Source: Clostridium sp. CCUG 7971 (GTDB lineage Bacteria; Bacillota; Clostridia; Peptostreptococcales; Peptostreptococcaceae). From it: DNA of 36,118 bases. The notes under the pieces are model-generated. The model worked only from the letters and a program-made list of their open reading frames with translations, made no database searches and had not been told where the DNA came from. Both the position numbers and the translations under genes were made by a program. Shown here in pieces: positions 1 to 7,060 of this stretch (the first letter of the stretch is position 1; every line of letters starts with the position of its first letter). The stretch lies in NCBI RefSeq assembly GCF_017590215.1, contig NZ_JAFFPK010000057.1, positions 1 through 36,118 of the forward strand, given 5' to 3'.

Positions 1-96
1 TCTGGAATAAACGTAACTGCATTATTAATATTCAGTTTAAAGAAATGGAAAGAATACAAGTTAGAAGATTTATTCGAAGATAAGAAAATATCTTAA
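1..96 (+). CDS. C-terminal end of an AGCS-like transporter (5' truncated)
   Basis: An open frame enters from the left edge and ends at TAA 94-96, giving 31 residues. It begins inside a hydrophobic segment (GINVTALLIF) and ends in a charged tail (KKWKEYKLEDLF). The same pattern, INITALAMF followed by EWSKYKIKNY, closes the transporter at 2110-3453, so this is most likely the end of a paralogous alanine/sodium symporter-like (AGCS) membrane protein. Too little is present to say more about substrate. The amidohydrolase gene starts 63 bases downstream on the same strand. Confidence 0.6.
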   Translation, partial: SGINVTALLIFSLKKWKEYKLEDLFEDKKIS

Positions 97-102
97 TATA
101 TA

Positions 103-128
103 GAGAGCATCTTTTAATAGATGCTCTC
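103..128 (+). other. Intergenic hairpin without a U-tract
   Basis: GAGAGCATC (103-111) and GATGCTCTC (120-128) form a perfect 9-bp stem around an 8-base loop between the transporter tail and the amidohydrolase gene. It is followed by AAATCAATT rather than a run of T, so it does not look like a standard terminator. It may be a weak terminator, an mRNA processing site or a stabilising hairpin within a shared transcript. Confidence 0.5.
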
Positions 129-159
129 AAATCAATTAGAGGACTAAGGAGACAGTATT

Positions 160-1791
160 ATGCAAAAGACTATTTATTTTAATGGTAAAGTTGTTACAGT
201 AGATAGTAACAACACAATAGCAGAAGCGGTTTTAGTTGAAAATGGAAAAATTTCTAAAGTTGGAAATAATGAAGAAATATTATCTTTAAAAGATGAAAAT
301 GTTAATTTAGTTGATCTTGAAGGAAAAACTATGTTACCAGGATTTATAGATCCTCATGGACATATAGTAGCTACAGCTCAAACTTTAATGATAGTTACTT
401 TAGGAGATGTTACTTCAAGAGAAGAATTATTAGCTAAATTAAAAAAAGAGTTAGAAGAAAATCCTCCTCAAGGAGATAAATGGTTAATAGGATTTGGATA
501 TGATAATACGAGATTTGAAGATGGTCAACATCCTACAAAATTTGATTTAGATTCAGTAAGCAAAGATATACCTATAACTGTATCTCATGCATCTGGACAT
601 TTAGCGTCTGTTAACTCAAAAGCTTTAGAGTTATATGGATATGTAGGAGATGATTATATAGTACCAGAAGGTGGAGTTGTAAGAACTGTATCTCCTGATT
701 CTAAAGAAGCAAATGGAGTTTTAGAAGAAAATGCTATCCTTGATAGTGAAAAGAAAAAAGTAGTAATATCACCAGGATTTGAAGATGTTTTAAGAGCTGT
801 TGAGAGAGTTCAAAAAGTATATGCATCTTTAGGTGTAACAACTACTCAAGATGCTTCTGTTGAGTTAGCTAATGGATATACTCATATATTAGAAACTTGT
901 GCTAATACTGGGAAATTAATAATAGATATAATGGGATTAGCAACTCAACCAGTAACAACTAAGCTTATGACAAATGAAGGTACTCCAAAGAGAGAGTATA
1001 AAAATCATTATAAATTAGCTGGAGGTAAGACTTGGCTAGATGGTTCGCCTCAAGGATTTACAGCTTGGTTAAGTGAACCTTATCATGTTGTACCTGAAGG
1101 GCAATCTGCTGATTATTGCGGATATGGAACTCAAACTGACGAAGTTGTAACTCAATACTTTGTTGATTGTATAAACTTAAATATACAAGTTCATGTTCAC
1201 GTAAATGGAGATGAGGCATGTGCTCAATTCTTAAGATGCTATAAAAATGCTATGGAAATAACAGGACATGGTGCTGAATTAAGACCAGTTATGGTTCATT
1301 GCCAAGCATTAAGAAAAGATCAATTAGATGATGTTATAGCTGTTGGAGCTGTTCCAACATTCTTTAATGATCACGTAGCATTCTGGGGAGATTTACATCA
1401 TGATCAAGTGTTTGGACCAGAAAGAGCTCAAAATATATCTCCAATAGGTTGGGCACTAGAAAAAGGTATAAAGTTTACGCTACACCAAGATCCACCGGTT
1501 AAAATGCCTAATCAAATATTTGCTATACACACTGCTGTAAACAGAATGACAGAAAGTGGTAGAGTATTAGGTGAACATCAAAGAATACCTGTTATAGAAG
1601 CCATAAAAGCTGTAACTATAAACGGAGCTTACCAATACTTTGAAGAAGATATAAAAGGAAGTATAGAGACTGGTAAATTAGCAGACTTAGTTATACTTGA
1701 TAAAAATCCACTAGAAGTTGAAGCATCAGAAATAAAAAATATAAATGTTTTAGAAACTATAAAAGAAGGAAATTCAATTTTTAAAAAATAG
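160..1791 (+). CDS. Amidohydrolase family protein (YtcJ-like, amidohydrolase 3)
   Basis: A 543-residue metal-dependent hydrolase of the amidohydrolase 3 (YtcJ/NfdA) branch, probably cytoplasmic as no signal peptide is visible. The N-terminal beta-sandwich leads into PGFIDPHGHI, with metal-binding His66 and His68. Further probable ligands are the His pair in QVHVHVNGDE (about 346-348), His380 in MVHCQ, and His442/Asp444 in LHQDPP. The C-terminus has the usual GSIETGKLADLVILDKNPL composite-domain motif. Members hydrolyse amides, formamides or N-acyl compounds, and the substrate cannot be read from sequence. The start has AAGGAGA about 8 bases upstream. It lies between two AGCS-like transporters, which suggests a role in uptake and hydrolysis of an amino-acid derivative (inference). 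Confidence 0.85.
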   Translation: MQKTIYFNGKVVTVDSNNTIAEAVLVENGKISKVGNNEEILSLKDENVNLVDLEGKTMLPGFIDPHGHIVATAQTLMIVTLGDVTSREELLAKLKKELEENPPQGDKWLIGFGYDNTRFEDGQHPTKFDLDSVSKDIPITVSHASGHLASVNSKALELYGYVGDDYIVPEGGVVRTVSPDSKEANGVLEENAILDSEKKKVVISPGFEDVLRAVERVQKVYASLGVTTTQDASVELANGYTHILETCANTGKLIIDIMGLATQPVTTKLMTNEGTPKREYKNHYKLAGGKTWLDGSPQGFTAWLSEPYHVVPEGQSADYCGYGTQTDEVVTQYFVDCINLNIQVHVHVNGDEACAQFLRCYKNAMEITGHGAELRPVMVHCQALRKDQLDDVIAVGAVPTFFNDHVAFWGDLHHDQVFGPERAQNISPIGWALEKGIKFTLHQDPPVKMPNQIFAIHTAVNRMTESGRVLGEHQRIPVIEAIKAVTINGAYQYFEEDIKGSIETGKLADLVILDKNPLEVEASEIKNINVLETIKEGNSIFKK

Positions 1792-1822
1792 TTTTTAATT
1801 GTTTTTTATTATAATTTAAGAG

Positions 1823-1851
1823 GAGTATAGGCTAAGTCTATACTCTTTTTT
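1823..1851 (+). terminator. Rho-independent terminator after the amidohydrolase gene
   Basis: GAGTATAG (1823-1830) pairs perfectly with CTATACTC (1838-1845) around a 7-base loop and is followed by six T residues. It lies about 30 bases after the stop codon. The rest of the gap to the next gene (1852-2109) is AT-rich; apart from a possible promoter near 1973 I see nothing coding in it. Confidence 0.85.
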
Positions 1852-1972
1852 ATTACCAATAAATTAACTTATATAAATACAAAGCGAAGTTTAAATAACT
1901 CAAAGGATACCATAAAATATAATTTGTTTTAAAATATCGTATTTTAGGGATGAAAGATAGCATTTAACATGA

Positions 1973-1978
1973 TATAAT
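1973..1978 (+). promoter_or_regulatory. Possible -10 box for the downstream transporter
   Basis: TATAAT lies about 130 bases upstream of the TTG start at 2110, after the previous terminator. No good -35 hexamer is visible at the right distance, so the assignment is weak. It would leave a 5' leader of about 125 bases in which I recognise no riboswitch. Confidence 0.35.
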
Positions 1979-2109
1979 ACTCTATGGATTAGCTAAAAAT
2001 AGGTTAAATACAAACAATATTTAAATCTGAATTAAAAAAAGATCGTATATATCAAAAATTAAATATAGAGTAGTATTTATTTAAAATAACTTAATAAAGG
2101 GGGCGCACT

Positions 2110-3453
2110 TTGGAAAATATACTATCATATTTAGAGCAATTTACAACAATAATATCTAATGTAGTTTGGCCTATATTTATTCCATTTTTATTATTAGTTG
2201 GAATTTATATTTGTTCTCAAGTAATATTGAACATAAGATCTCTTACAACTAAAAAAAGTTGTGTAAATTTAAAGTATATAGTTCCTCAGGCATCTGTAGC
2301 ATTAGGAGCTATGATGGGAACAGGAACAATAATAGGTTTTATAGGCGCTTTAAGTAATTTAGCAATAAGTGGTCAAATGTATGTAGAAGCAGTTGCTATT
2401 TGGGCATTACTAGGGTCCTTTGTGCTAATACCAATATCATATTGTGAGACTTTAATAGCAAAAATTGTAGGAATGGAACCAAAAGAATATATTAAATCAT
2501 TTGTATGCAAAGGTGCAGCAAATGTTTATATAGTAGCATTAATATTATTATATGTATTTGCAATAGGTGGAGTCCAATTTAGTGGAATTGAGGCTATTAT
2601 GATAACGACATTAGATAAAGTGTTTAGTATTGAACTTAGTGAATTACAAAGATATTTATACATAGTTATACCATTAATAGGAATTATTACGATTATAGTA
2701 CTAAAAAATAGACAAGATGTATTTATAAAATGTATGATAGGTATGATATTAGTAGCAGTTACTATATACTTTATATTCTTTGGATTATTTGCAGCAAAAA
2801 CATCAAGTTATATTCCAGTATTTATAGAAAGAGTTATTATAGGATTTAAAAATCCTGTTTCTATGATATTAGGAATTCCCCTAGGATTAATATTTGGAAT
2901 GCAAAGAGTTATACAAATTGCTGAACCTGGTTTAGGGACTTTAGCTTTAGCTTCAATGAAGTCAGATTCAAACCCAAGAGTAGCTGGAACAATTTCGTTA
3001 ATTTTAACTACTACACTAGTAGTTGTTTCTATAGTAGTTACATCTTATATAGCATCTTATGGACTTGATAAAGGTATAATAACTTTTTCTGAAGTAGGGG
3101 TGTATAGATTAGTTTCATATTTTGAAACTGTTATTAGTGTGACTGGAAGTTTTGGATTTGCAATCTTATTTATATTTATAATATTATCAGGAATGACTAC
3201 TTTACTGGGAGCGTATATTCTTTTAAATAATTTAATAGAAAAAGAAACTGTAAAGAAAAATACTTTATATATAGCACTTTTAGTAGTATCAGGTGCTTTA
3301 TCAGTATTTAAATTCGATATATTGTTTAATTTATTAAATATACTATTATTCATAGCAACATCAATAAATATAACTGCATTAGCAATGTTTACTGAATTTG
3401 AATGGAGTAAGTATAAAATAAAAAACTATATATATAATGAAAGAGTATCTTAA
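2110..3453 (+). CDS. Divergent alanine/sodium symporter (AGCS) family transporter
   Basis: A 447-residue polytopic membrane protein with about 11 hydrophobic segments. Residues 68-118 keep the AGCS family pattern: MGTGTIIGF, then an aromatic/charged helix, then YCETLIA. About residues 263-283, GMQRVIQIAEPGLGT corresponds to the family's G-x-x-R-G-x-x-S-N-E-A-G-x-G motif. The SNEAG core, which lines the substrate site in characterised AGCS proteins, is altered to IAEPG, so substrate and coupling ion may differ from alanine and sodium. Translation starts at TTG, with AAAGGGGG just upstream. Its C-terminus resembles the fragment at 1-96, so two related carriers flank the amidohydrolase. Confidence 0.75.
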   Translation: MENILSYLEQFTTIISNVVWPIFIPFLLLVGIYICSQVILNIRSLTTKKSCVNLKYIVPQASVALGAMMGTGTIIGFIGALSNLAISGQMYVEAVAIWALLGSFVLIPISYCETLIAKIVGMEPKEYIKSFVCKGAANVYIVALILLYVFAIGGVQFSGIEAIMITTLDKVFSIELSELQRYLYIVIPLIGIITIIVLKNRQDVFIKCMIGMILVAVTIYFIFFGLFAAKTSSYIPVFIERVIIGFKNPVSMILGIPLGLIFGMQRVIQIAEPGLGTLALASMKSDSNPRVAGTISLILTTTLVVVSIVVTSYIASYGLDKGIITFSEVGVYRLVSYFETVISVTGSFGFAILFIFIILSGMTTLLGAYILLNNLIEKETVKKNTLYIALLVVSGALSVFKFDILFNLLNILLFIATSINITALAMFTEFEWSKYKIKNYIYNERVS

Positions 3454-3458
3454 ATAAT

Positions 3459-3491
3459 AAAAAAGCATGAATTTATATCCATGCTTTTTTT
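3459..3491 (+). terminator. Rho-independent terminator
   Basis: An A-rich arm ending in GCATG (to 3469) pairs with CATGC (3480-3484), followed by a run of seven T residues. It begins a few bases after the transporter stop codon. The A-run opposite the T-run means it could also act on transcripts from the other strand. Confidence 0.9.
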
Positions 3492-3557
3492 ATTATTTTA
3501 TTCCTTAAAATACTATTTAAATAAATTATAGAATATGACAAATTAAATCATATTTTG

Positions 3558-3566
3558 TGGTATAAT
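3558..3566 (+). promoter_or_regulatory. Extended -10 promoter for the YgiQ-family gene
   Basis: TGGTATAAT matches the extended -10 form TGnTATAAT, about 90 bases before the start codon. No clear -35 is needed or seen. A second TATAAT lies at 3621-3626 and could be an alternative. Confidence 0.5.
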
Positions 3567-3657
3567 TACAATTTAGAGGCTCAAAATAGAGACTATAGTT
3601 TCGTTTGGATTTAATTAGGATATAATAAATTTAATGATATAAAAAGCAGGTGATAAA

Positions 3658-5652
3658 ATGGAAAATAAATTTTTACCGATATGCAAGCAAGATATGCTAG
3701 ATAGAGGATGGAATGAGCTAGATTTTATAATAGTTACGGGTGATGCTTATGTTGACCATCACAGTTTCGGAACAGCCATAATATCAAGAGTACTAGAAAA
3801 TGCAGGGTATAAGGTTGGTATAATAGCACAACCTGACTGGAAAAGTACAGATGACTTTATGAAATTAGGAAGACCAAGATTAGGATTCTTAGTAAATGGC
3901 GGAAACATGGACTCTATGGTTAACCACTATTCAGTTAGTAAAAAGCATAGAGATAAGGATATGTATTCTCCAGGAGCTAAAATGGGTCTTAGACCGGATA
4001 GAGCTACAATAGTATATTGTAATAAAATAAGAGAAGCATATAAAAATATATCAATAGTAATCGGTGGATTAGAAGCTAGTTTAAGAAGATTTGCTCATTA
4101 TGATTATTGGAGTGATAAAGTAAGAAAGTCAATGCTTATAGATAGTGGAGCGGATTTATTAGTTTACGGAATGAGTGAAAAGCAAATAGTTGAAGTAGCA
4201 GATGCGCTTAATGATGGATTTGATCCTAAATATATAAGACATATAAATGGAACGTGTTATATAGCGGATACTTTAGATGAAATATATGATGATTATATAC
4301 TTATACCATCATATAAAGAAGTTTGTGATGATAAAATAAAGTATGTTGAAGCTTTTAAGGTTCAATATGATGAGCAAGATCCATACAGAGGTAAAGCTAT
4401 AGTACAGAAGCATGGAGACAAATATTTGGTACAAAATAAACCAGAAAGACCTTTAAATAGAGAAGAACTAGATGCAGTATATGCACTTCCTTATCAAAAG
4501 ACATATCATCCTATATACAAAAAGGACGGAGGAATACCGGCTATTGAAGAAGTTAAGTTTGGTATAGTGAGTTCTAGAGGATGCTTTGGAAGTTGTGCTT
4601 TCTGCGCTATAACTTTCCATCAAGGTAGAGCTGTTCAAAGTAGAAGTCAAGAATCTATAGTAGATGAAGCGAAATGGATAACTACACTTCCAGATTTTAA
4701 AGGTTATATACATGACGTAGGCGGACCTACTGCTAACTTTAGAAAAGAAGCATGTAAAAAACAAATAACAAAAGGTGCTTGTAAGCATAAACAATGTTTA
4801 CACCCAGAGCCATGTAAAAACTTAACAGTAGACCATAGTGAGTATTTACAGTTATTAAGAAGACTAAGAAAACTTCCTAACATAAAAAAAGTATTTGTCC
4901 GTTCAGGAATAAGATATGATTATGTTATGGCAGATAAAGATAATAAATTTCTTAGAGAATTAATAGAGCATCATGTTAGTGGACAACTTAAAGTTGCACC
5001 AGAACACGTTGCAGAAGAAGTTCTACATCATATGCAAAAGCCAGCAGGAAATACTTATGATAAGTTTAGACAAAAGTTTTTTGCTATAAATGAACAATTA
5101 GGTAAAAAACAATATTTAATACCATATTTAATGTCATCTCATCCTGGTTCTACATTAAATAGTGCAATTGAATTAGCTGAGTATTTAAGAGATACTCAGT
5201 ATCAACCAGAGCAAGTACAGGATTTCTATCCAACTCCAGGAACATTATCTACTACAATGTTCTATACAGGAATAGACCCACTTACTATGAAGCCTGTGTA
5301 TGTTCCTAAGTCAAAACAAGAAAAAGCTATGCAAAGAGCATTACTTCAATATAGAGCTCCAAGAAACTATGATTTAGTTCACCAAGCTTTAGTAGAAGCT
5401 GGAAGAGAAGATTTAATAGGACTTGGACATAGATGTTTAATTAAGCCAAAAGATGCAAGAGGATATTCAAATAGAGGTTCAAATTCTAATAAAAAGAATA
5501 ATAACTCTAAAAACTCAAATAATAAGGATTCAAGAGGAAGAAACTCTTCAAGAGAGAACGAATCGAATAATAGAAGTAAAAATGATAGAAATAATCAATC
5601 AGGAAAGAAGTTTTCTAAAAACTCTAAGCCTATAAAAAAGAAAAGAAGATAA
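3658..5652 (+). CDS. ygiQ: YgiQ family radical SAM protein
   Basis: A 664-residue cytoplasmic protein of the YgiQ (UPF0313) radical SAM family. The order is typical: an N-terminal domain (about 1-290) with [14 protein letters not shown], then the radical SAM core with the CxxxCxxC cluster motif at Cys309, Cys313 and Cys316 ([10 protein letters not shown]), then a conserved C-terminal part with [17 protein letters not shown]. The cysteines would hold a [4Fe-4S] cluster that cleaves S-adenosylmethionine; the reaction of this family is not known. Residues about 602-664 form a low-complexity tail rich in Asn, Ser, Arg and Lys that ends in KKKRR. The gene has its own promoter and terminator, with GCAGGTGAT as ribosome binding site. 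Confidence 0.93.
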   Translation: MENKFLPICKQDMLDRGWNELDFIIVTGDAYVDHHSFGTAIISRVLENAGYKVGIIAQPDWKSTDDFMKLGRPRLGFLVNGGNMDSMVNHYSVSKKHRDKDMYSPGAKMGLRPDRATIVYCNKIREAYKNISIVIGGLEASLRRFAHYDYWSDKVRKSMLIDSGADLLVYGMSEKQIVEVADALNDGFDPKYIRHINGTCYIADTLDEIYDDYILIPSYKEVCDDKIKYVEAFKVQYDEQDPYRGKAIVQKHGDKYLVQNKPERPLNREELDAVYALPYQKTYHPIYKKDGGIPAIEEVKFGIVSSRGCFGSCAFCAITFHQGRAVQSRSQESIVDEAKWITTLPDFKGYIHDVGGPTANFRKEACKKQITKGACKHKQCLHPEPCKNLTVDHSEYLQLLRRLRKLPNIKKVFVRSGIRYDYVMADKDNKFLRELIEHHVSGQLKVAPEHVAEEVLHHMQKPAGNTYDKFRQKFFAINEQLGKKQYLIPYLMSSHPGSTLNSAIELAEYLRDTQYQPEQVQDFYPTPGTLSTTMFYTGIDPLTMKPVYVPKSKQEKAMQRALLQYRAPRNYDLVHQALVEAGREDLIGLGHRCLIKPKDARGYSNRGSNSNKKNNNSKNSNNKDSRGRNSSRENESNNRSKNDRNNQSGKKFSKNSKPIKKKRR

Positions 5653-5655
5653 TAT

Positions 5656-5690
5656 AAAAAGGATATGAGTTTATCTCATATCCTTTTTAT
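5656..5690 (+). terminator. Rho-independent terminator after ygiQ
   Basis: AAAAAGGATATGAG (5656-5669) pairs with CTCATATCCTTTTT (5675-5688) around a 5-base loop, starting four bases after the stop codon. It is a strong and possibly bidirectional terminator. Confidence 0.92.
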
Positions 5691-5748
5691 ATTTATAGTG
5701 TTTATTATAAAATATCAGAAAGAGTAAAAAAATGTCGATTTTAGTGTA

Positions 5749-5775
5749 ACTAAGTTTTATATAAATCATATTATA
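5749..5775 (+). promoter_or_regulatory. Probable sigma-K (mother-cell sporulation) promoter
   Basis: AC at 5749-5750, a 16-base spacer and CATATTATA at 5767-5775 match the sigma-K consensus of AC, 16-17 bases, CATAnnnTA. No housekeeping TTGACA/TATAAT pair is seen upstream of the Ena-like gene. Expected transcription start is about 5782. The match uses few bases, so chance is possible, but the kind of gene downstream makes it credible. Confidence 0.55.
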
Positions 5776-5780
5776 CATTG

Positions 5781-5798
5781 AGGACAAAAAATTGTCCT
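5781..5798 (+). other. 5'-end mRNA hairpin before the Ena-like gene
   Basis: AGGACAA (5781-5787) and TTGTCCT (5792-5798) form a perfect 7-bp stem with a 4-A loop. If transcription starts near 5782 the hairpin would sit at the very 5' end of the message, a position known to protect mRNA from decay. It could instead be an operator. Confidence 0.5.
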
Positions 5799-5822
5799 AT
5801 ATTAAAAGGAGATGTATATAAT

Positions 5823-6209
5823 ATGTATGATATGTATGAAGGTAGTAACTGTGGATGTTCCCCAAGACCAGATCATGATGATAAAAGGGAAAGAGCTTGC
5901 GACATTGAAAGTGAATGCTGTGACACCTTTGTTAAAGAACAATTTACTATAAGAGCAACTGCTTCATCTAATGAAATAACTGTTTACAAAGCAAATACAA
6001 ATACTATTACACGTGCTACAATAAAAATTATAAATTTATCGCCAAATGTTAGTGTTACTGTTGGAACAAATGGTTTAGGTACTGTTGTAGGGCCTAATCA
6101 AGAAGCTGCAATTACAGTAAATGGAATAGATCATCTAACACTTCAAACTGGAGGAGGTACAGCAAGAGTATTACTTTGCTTTGATTTACAAGTTGCTGAT
6201 CTTGACTAA
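5823..6209 (+). CDS. Small Cys-rich protein resembling endospore appendage (Ena, DUF3992) subunits
   Basis: A 128-residue protein starting at ATG 5823, preceded by AAAAGGAGATG; the in-frame TTG at 5778 lacks a ribosome binding site. The N-terminal third is hydrophilic and Cys-rich, with Cys10, Cys12, Cys26 and a Cys32-Cys33 pair. The rest is beta-rich and Thr/Val/Asn-rich, running through TVGTNG, a GPNQEAAITV stretch, DHLTLQTGGGT and a late Cys119 (LLCFDL). A single jelly-roll-like domain with an N-terminal CC pair and a C-terminal cysteine is the layout of S-type Ena pilin subunits, which polymerise and cross-link through disulfides on spores. A sigma-K-like promoter upstream supports spore expression. 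The family call rests on pattern, not on a search. No second ena gene is adjacent. Confidence 0.55.
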   Translation: MYDMYEGSNCGCSPRPDHDDKRERACDIESECCDTFVKEQFTIRATASSNEITVYKANTNTITRATIKIINLSPNVSVTVGTNGLGTVVGPNQEAAITVNGIDHLTLQTGGGTARVLLCFDLQVADLD

Positions 6210-6281
6210 GAGTATCACTTAGACAGAATCAATTATTAATGTAAATTTAGATTTTTAAAAATATAGTATTTAACTTATACT

Positions 6282-6308
6282 AGGCAGAGATTTTTTCTCT
6301 GCCTTTTT
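6282..6308 (+). terminator. Rho-independent terminator after the Ena-like gene
   Basis: AGGCAGAGA (6282-6290) pairs with TCTCTGCCT (6296-6304) around a T5 loop, followed by a T-run. It lies about 70 bases after the stop codon and isolates the gene as a single transcription unit. Confidence 0.9.
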
Positions 6309-6391
6309 ATTTATCTAAATAAAAGTTAAGGATACATAAAAGAATATCGCTAATAATAAAGGTAGAAGAATGGCTAAAAAATCGACCTATA

Positions 6392-6420
6392 TTGACATTT
6401 TTTTTAGTAAAGTTTATACT
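6392..6420 (+). promoter_or_regulatory. Housekeeping-type promoter of the ECF operon
   Basis: TTGACA (6392-6397), exactly 17 bases, then TATACT (6415-6420): a near-perfect sigma-A promoter. Transcription would start near 6427, giving a leader of about 55 bases. That is too short for an S-box, T-box or TPP riboswitch, so control probably works through the palindromes just downstream. Confidence 0.85.
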
Positions 6421-6428
6421 AAAATTTG

Positions 6429-6447
6429 TGTTTAATTTAAATAAACA
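6429..6447. promoter_or_regulatory. Inverted repeat at the ECF transcription start (possible operator)
   Basis: TGTTTA, seven bases, then TAAACA: perfect 6-bp arms located at about +2 to +20 of the ECF promoter. The position is ideal for a repressor. The half-sites are those seen before the pot regulator but in the opposite arrangement, so a shared regulator is not implied. The sequence is AT-rich, so chance cannot be excluded. Confidence 0.4.
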
Positions 6448-6450
6448 TAA

Positions 6451-6460
6451 ATGTATACAT
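6451..6460. promoter_or_regulatory. Palindrome ATGTATACAT in the ECF leader
   Basis: A perfect 10-bp palindrome about 20 bases before the S-component start codon and 3 bases after the previous inverted repeat. It resembles the core of GntR-family operators. No regulator gene is adjacent. Confidence 0.35.
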
Positions 6461-6481
6461 CTAAAATAGAGAGGTATAAGT

Positions 6482-7039
6482 ATGAATAAAAGTAAATTTT
6501 CAATAAAAACTATAGTTGCTATAGGAATTGGAGCTGCAGTATTTATGATATTAGGTAGATTTGGATCGATACCAACTGGTATACCAAATACTAATATAGA
6601 AACGGCGTACGCATATCTTGCATTAATGGCTATATTATATGGACCAGTAGCGGGATTTTTAATTGGACTTATAGGGCATGGATTAAAGGATTTAGTGTTT
6701 TACGGAATGCCGTGGTTTAGCTGGGTTATATCATCAGCAATAGTTGGTTTGATAATAGGATTAGTATGGAAGAAATTAAAGGTTAATGATGGAATTTTTG
6801 GCACTAAACAAATAATATTATTTAATATAACACAAGTTATAGCAAATGTAATTGCATGGTTTTTAGTGGCACCTACATTAGATATACAGATATATGCAGA
6901 GCCAGCTGATAAAGTTTATATTCAAGGTATGATAGGTGGTATATCTAATATGTTAACTATAGGTATACTAGGTACTTTAATATTATTAACTTATTCTAAG
7001 ACTAAAATAAAGAGTGGAAGTTTAAGAGTAGAAGATTAA
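6482..7039 (+). CDS. ECF transporter S component, UPF0397 family
   Basis: A 185-residue integral membrane protein with about five to six hydrophobic helices. It matches the UPF0397 family from memory of its conserved stretches: [15 protein letters not shown] near the N-terminus, [13 protein letters not shown] in the middle and [14 protein letters not shown] towards the C-terminus. In group I ECF systems such proteins bind the substrate and dock onto an EcfT/ATPase module, and the next two genes encode exactly that module. The substrate is not established; some subsystem annotations call related operons methionine-regulated, but no methionine-responsive leader is visible here. AGAGGTATAAG precedes the ATG, and 21 bases separate it from the ATPase gene. 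Confidence 0.85.
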   Translation: MNKSKFSIKTIVAIGIGAAVFMILGRFGSIPTGIPNTNIETAYAYLALMAILYGPVAGFLIGLIGHGLKDLVFYGMPWFSWVISSAIVGLIIGLVWKKLKVNDGIFGTKQIILFNITQVIANVIAWFLVAPTLDIQIYAEPADKVYIQGMIGGISNMLTIGILGTLILLTYSKTKIKSGSLRVED

Positions 7040-7060
7040 AATTTAATAAGGAGACTTTAG

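Noticed and set aside
1852-2109. A riboswitch before the AGCS-like transporter
   Set aside because: The region is AT-rich with only short stems such as AAAATA-TCG-TATTTT, and no known riboswitch core is recognisable.
5453-5635. A second open frame inside the 3' end of the YgiQ gene
   Set aside because: It overlaps the low-complexity tail in another frame, has no ribosome binding site and is a product of repetitive A-rich codons.
5778-5822. Longer N-terminus of the Ena-like protein starting at TTG 5778
   Set aside because: There is no ribosome binding site before it, it lies within the promoter/hairpin region, and AAAAGGAGATG stands properly before ATG 5823.
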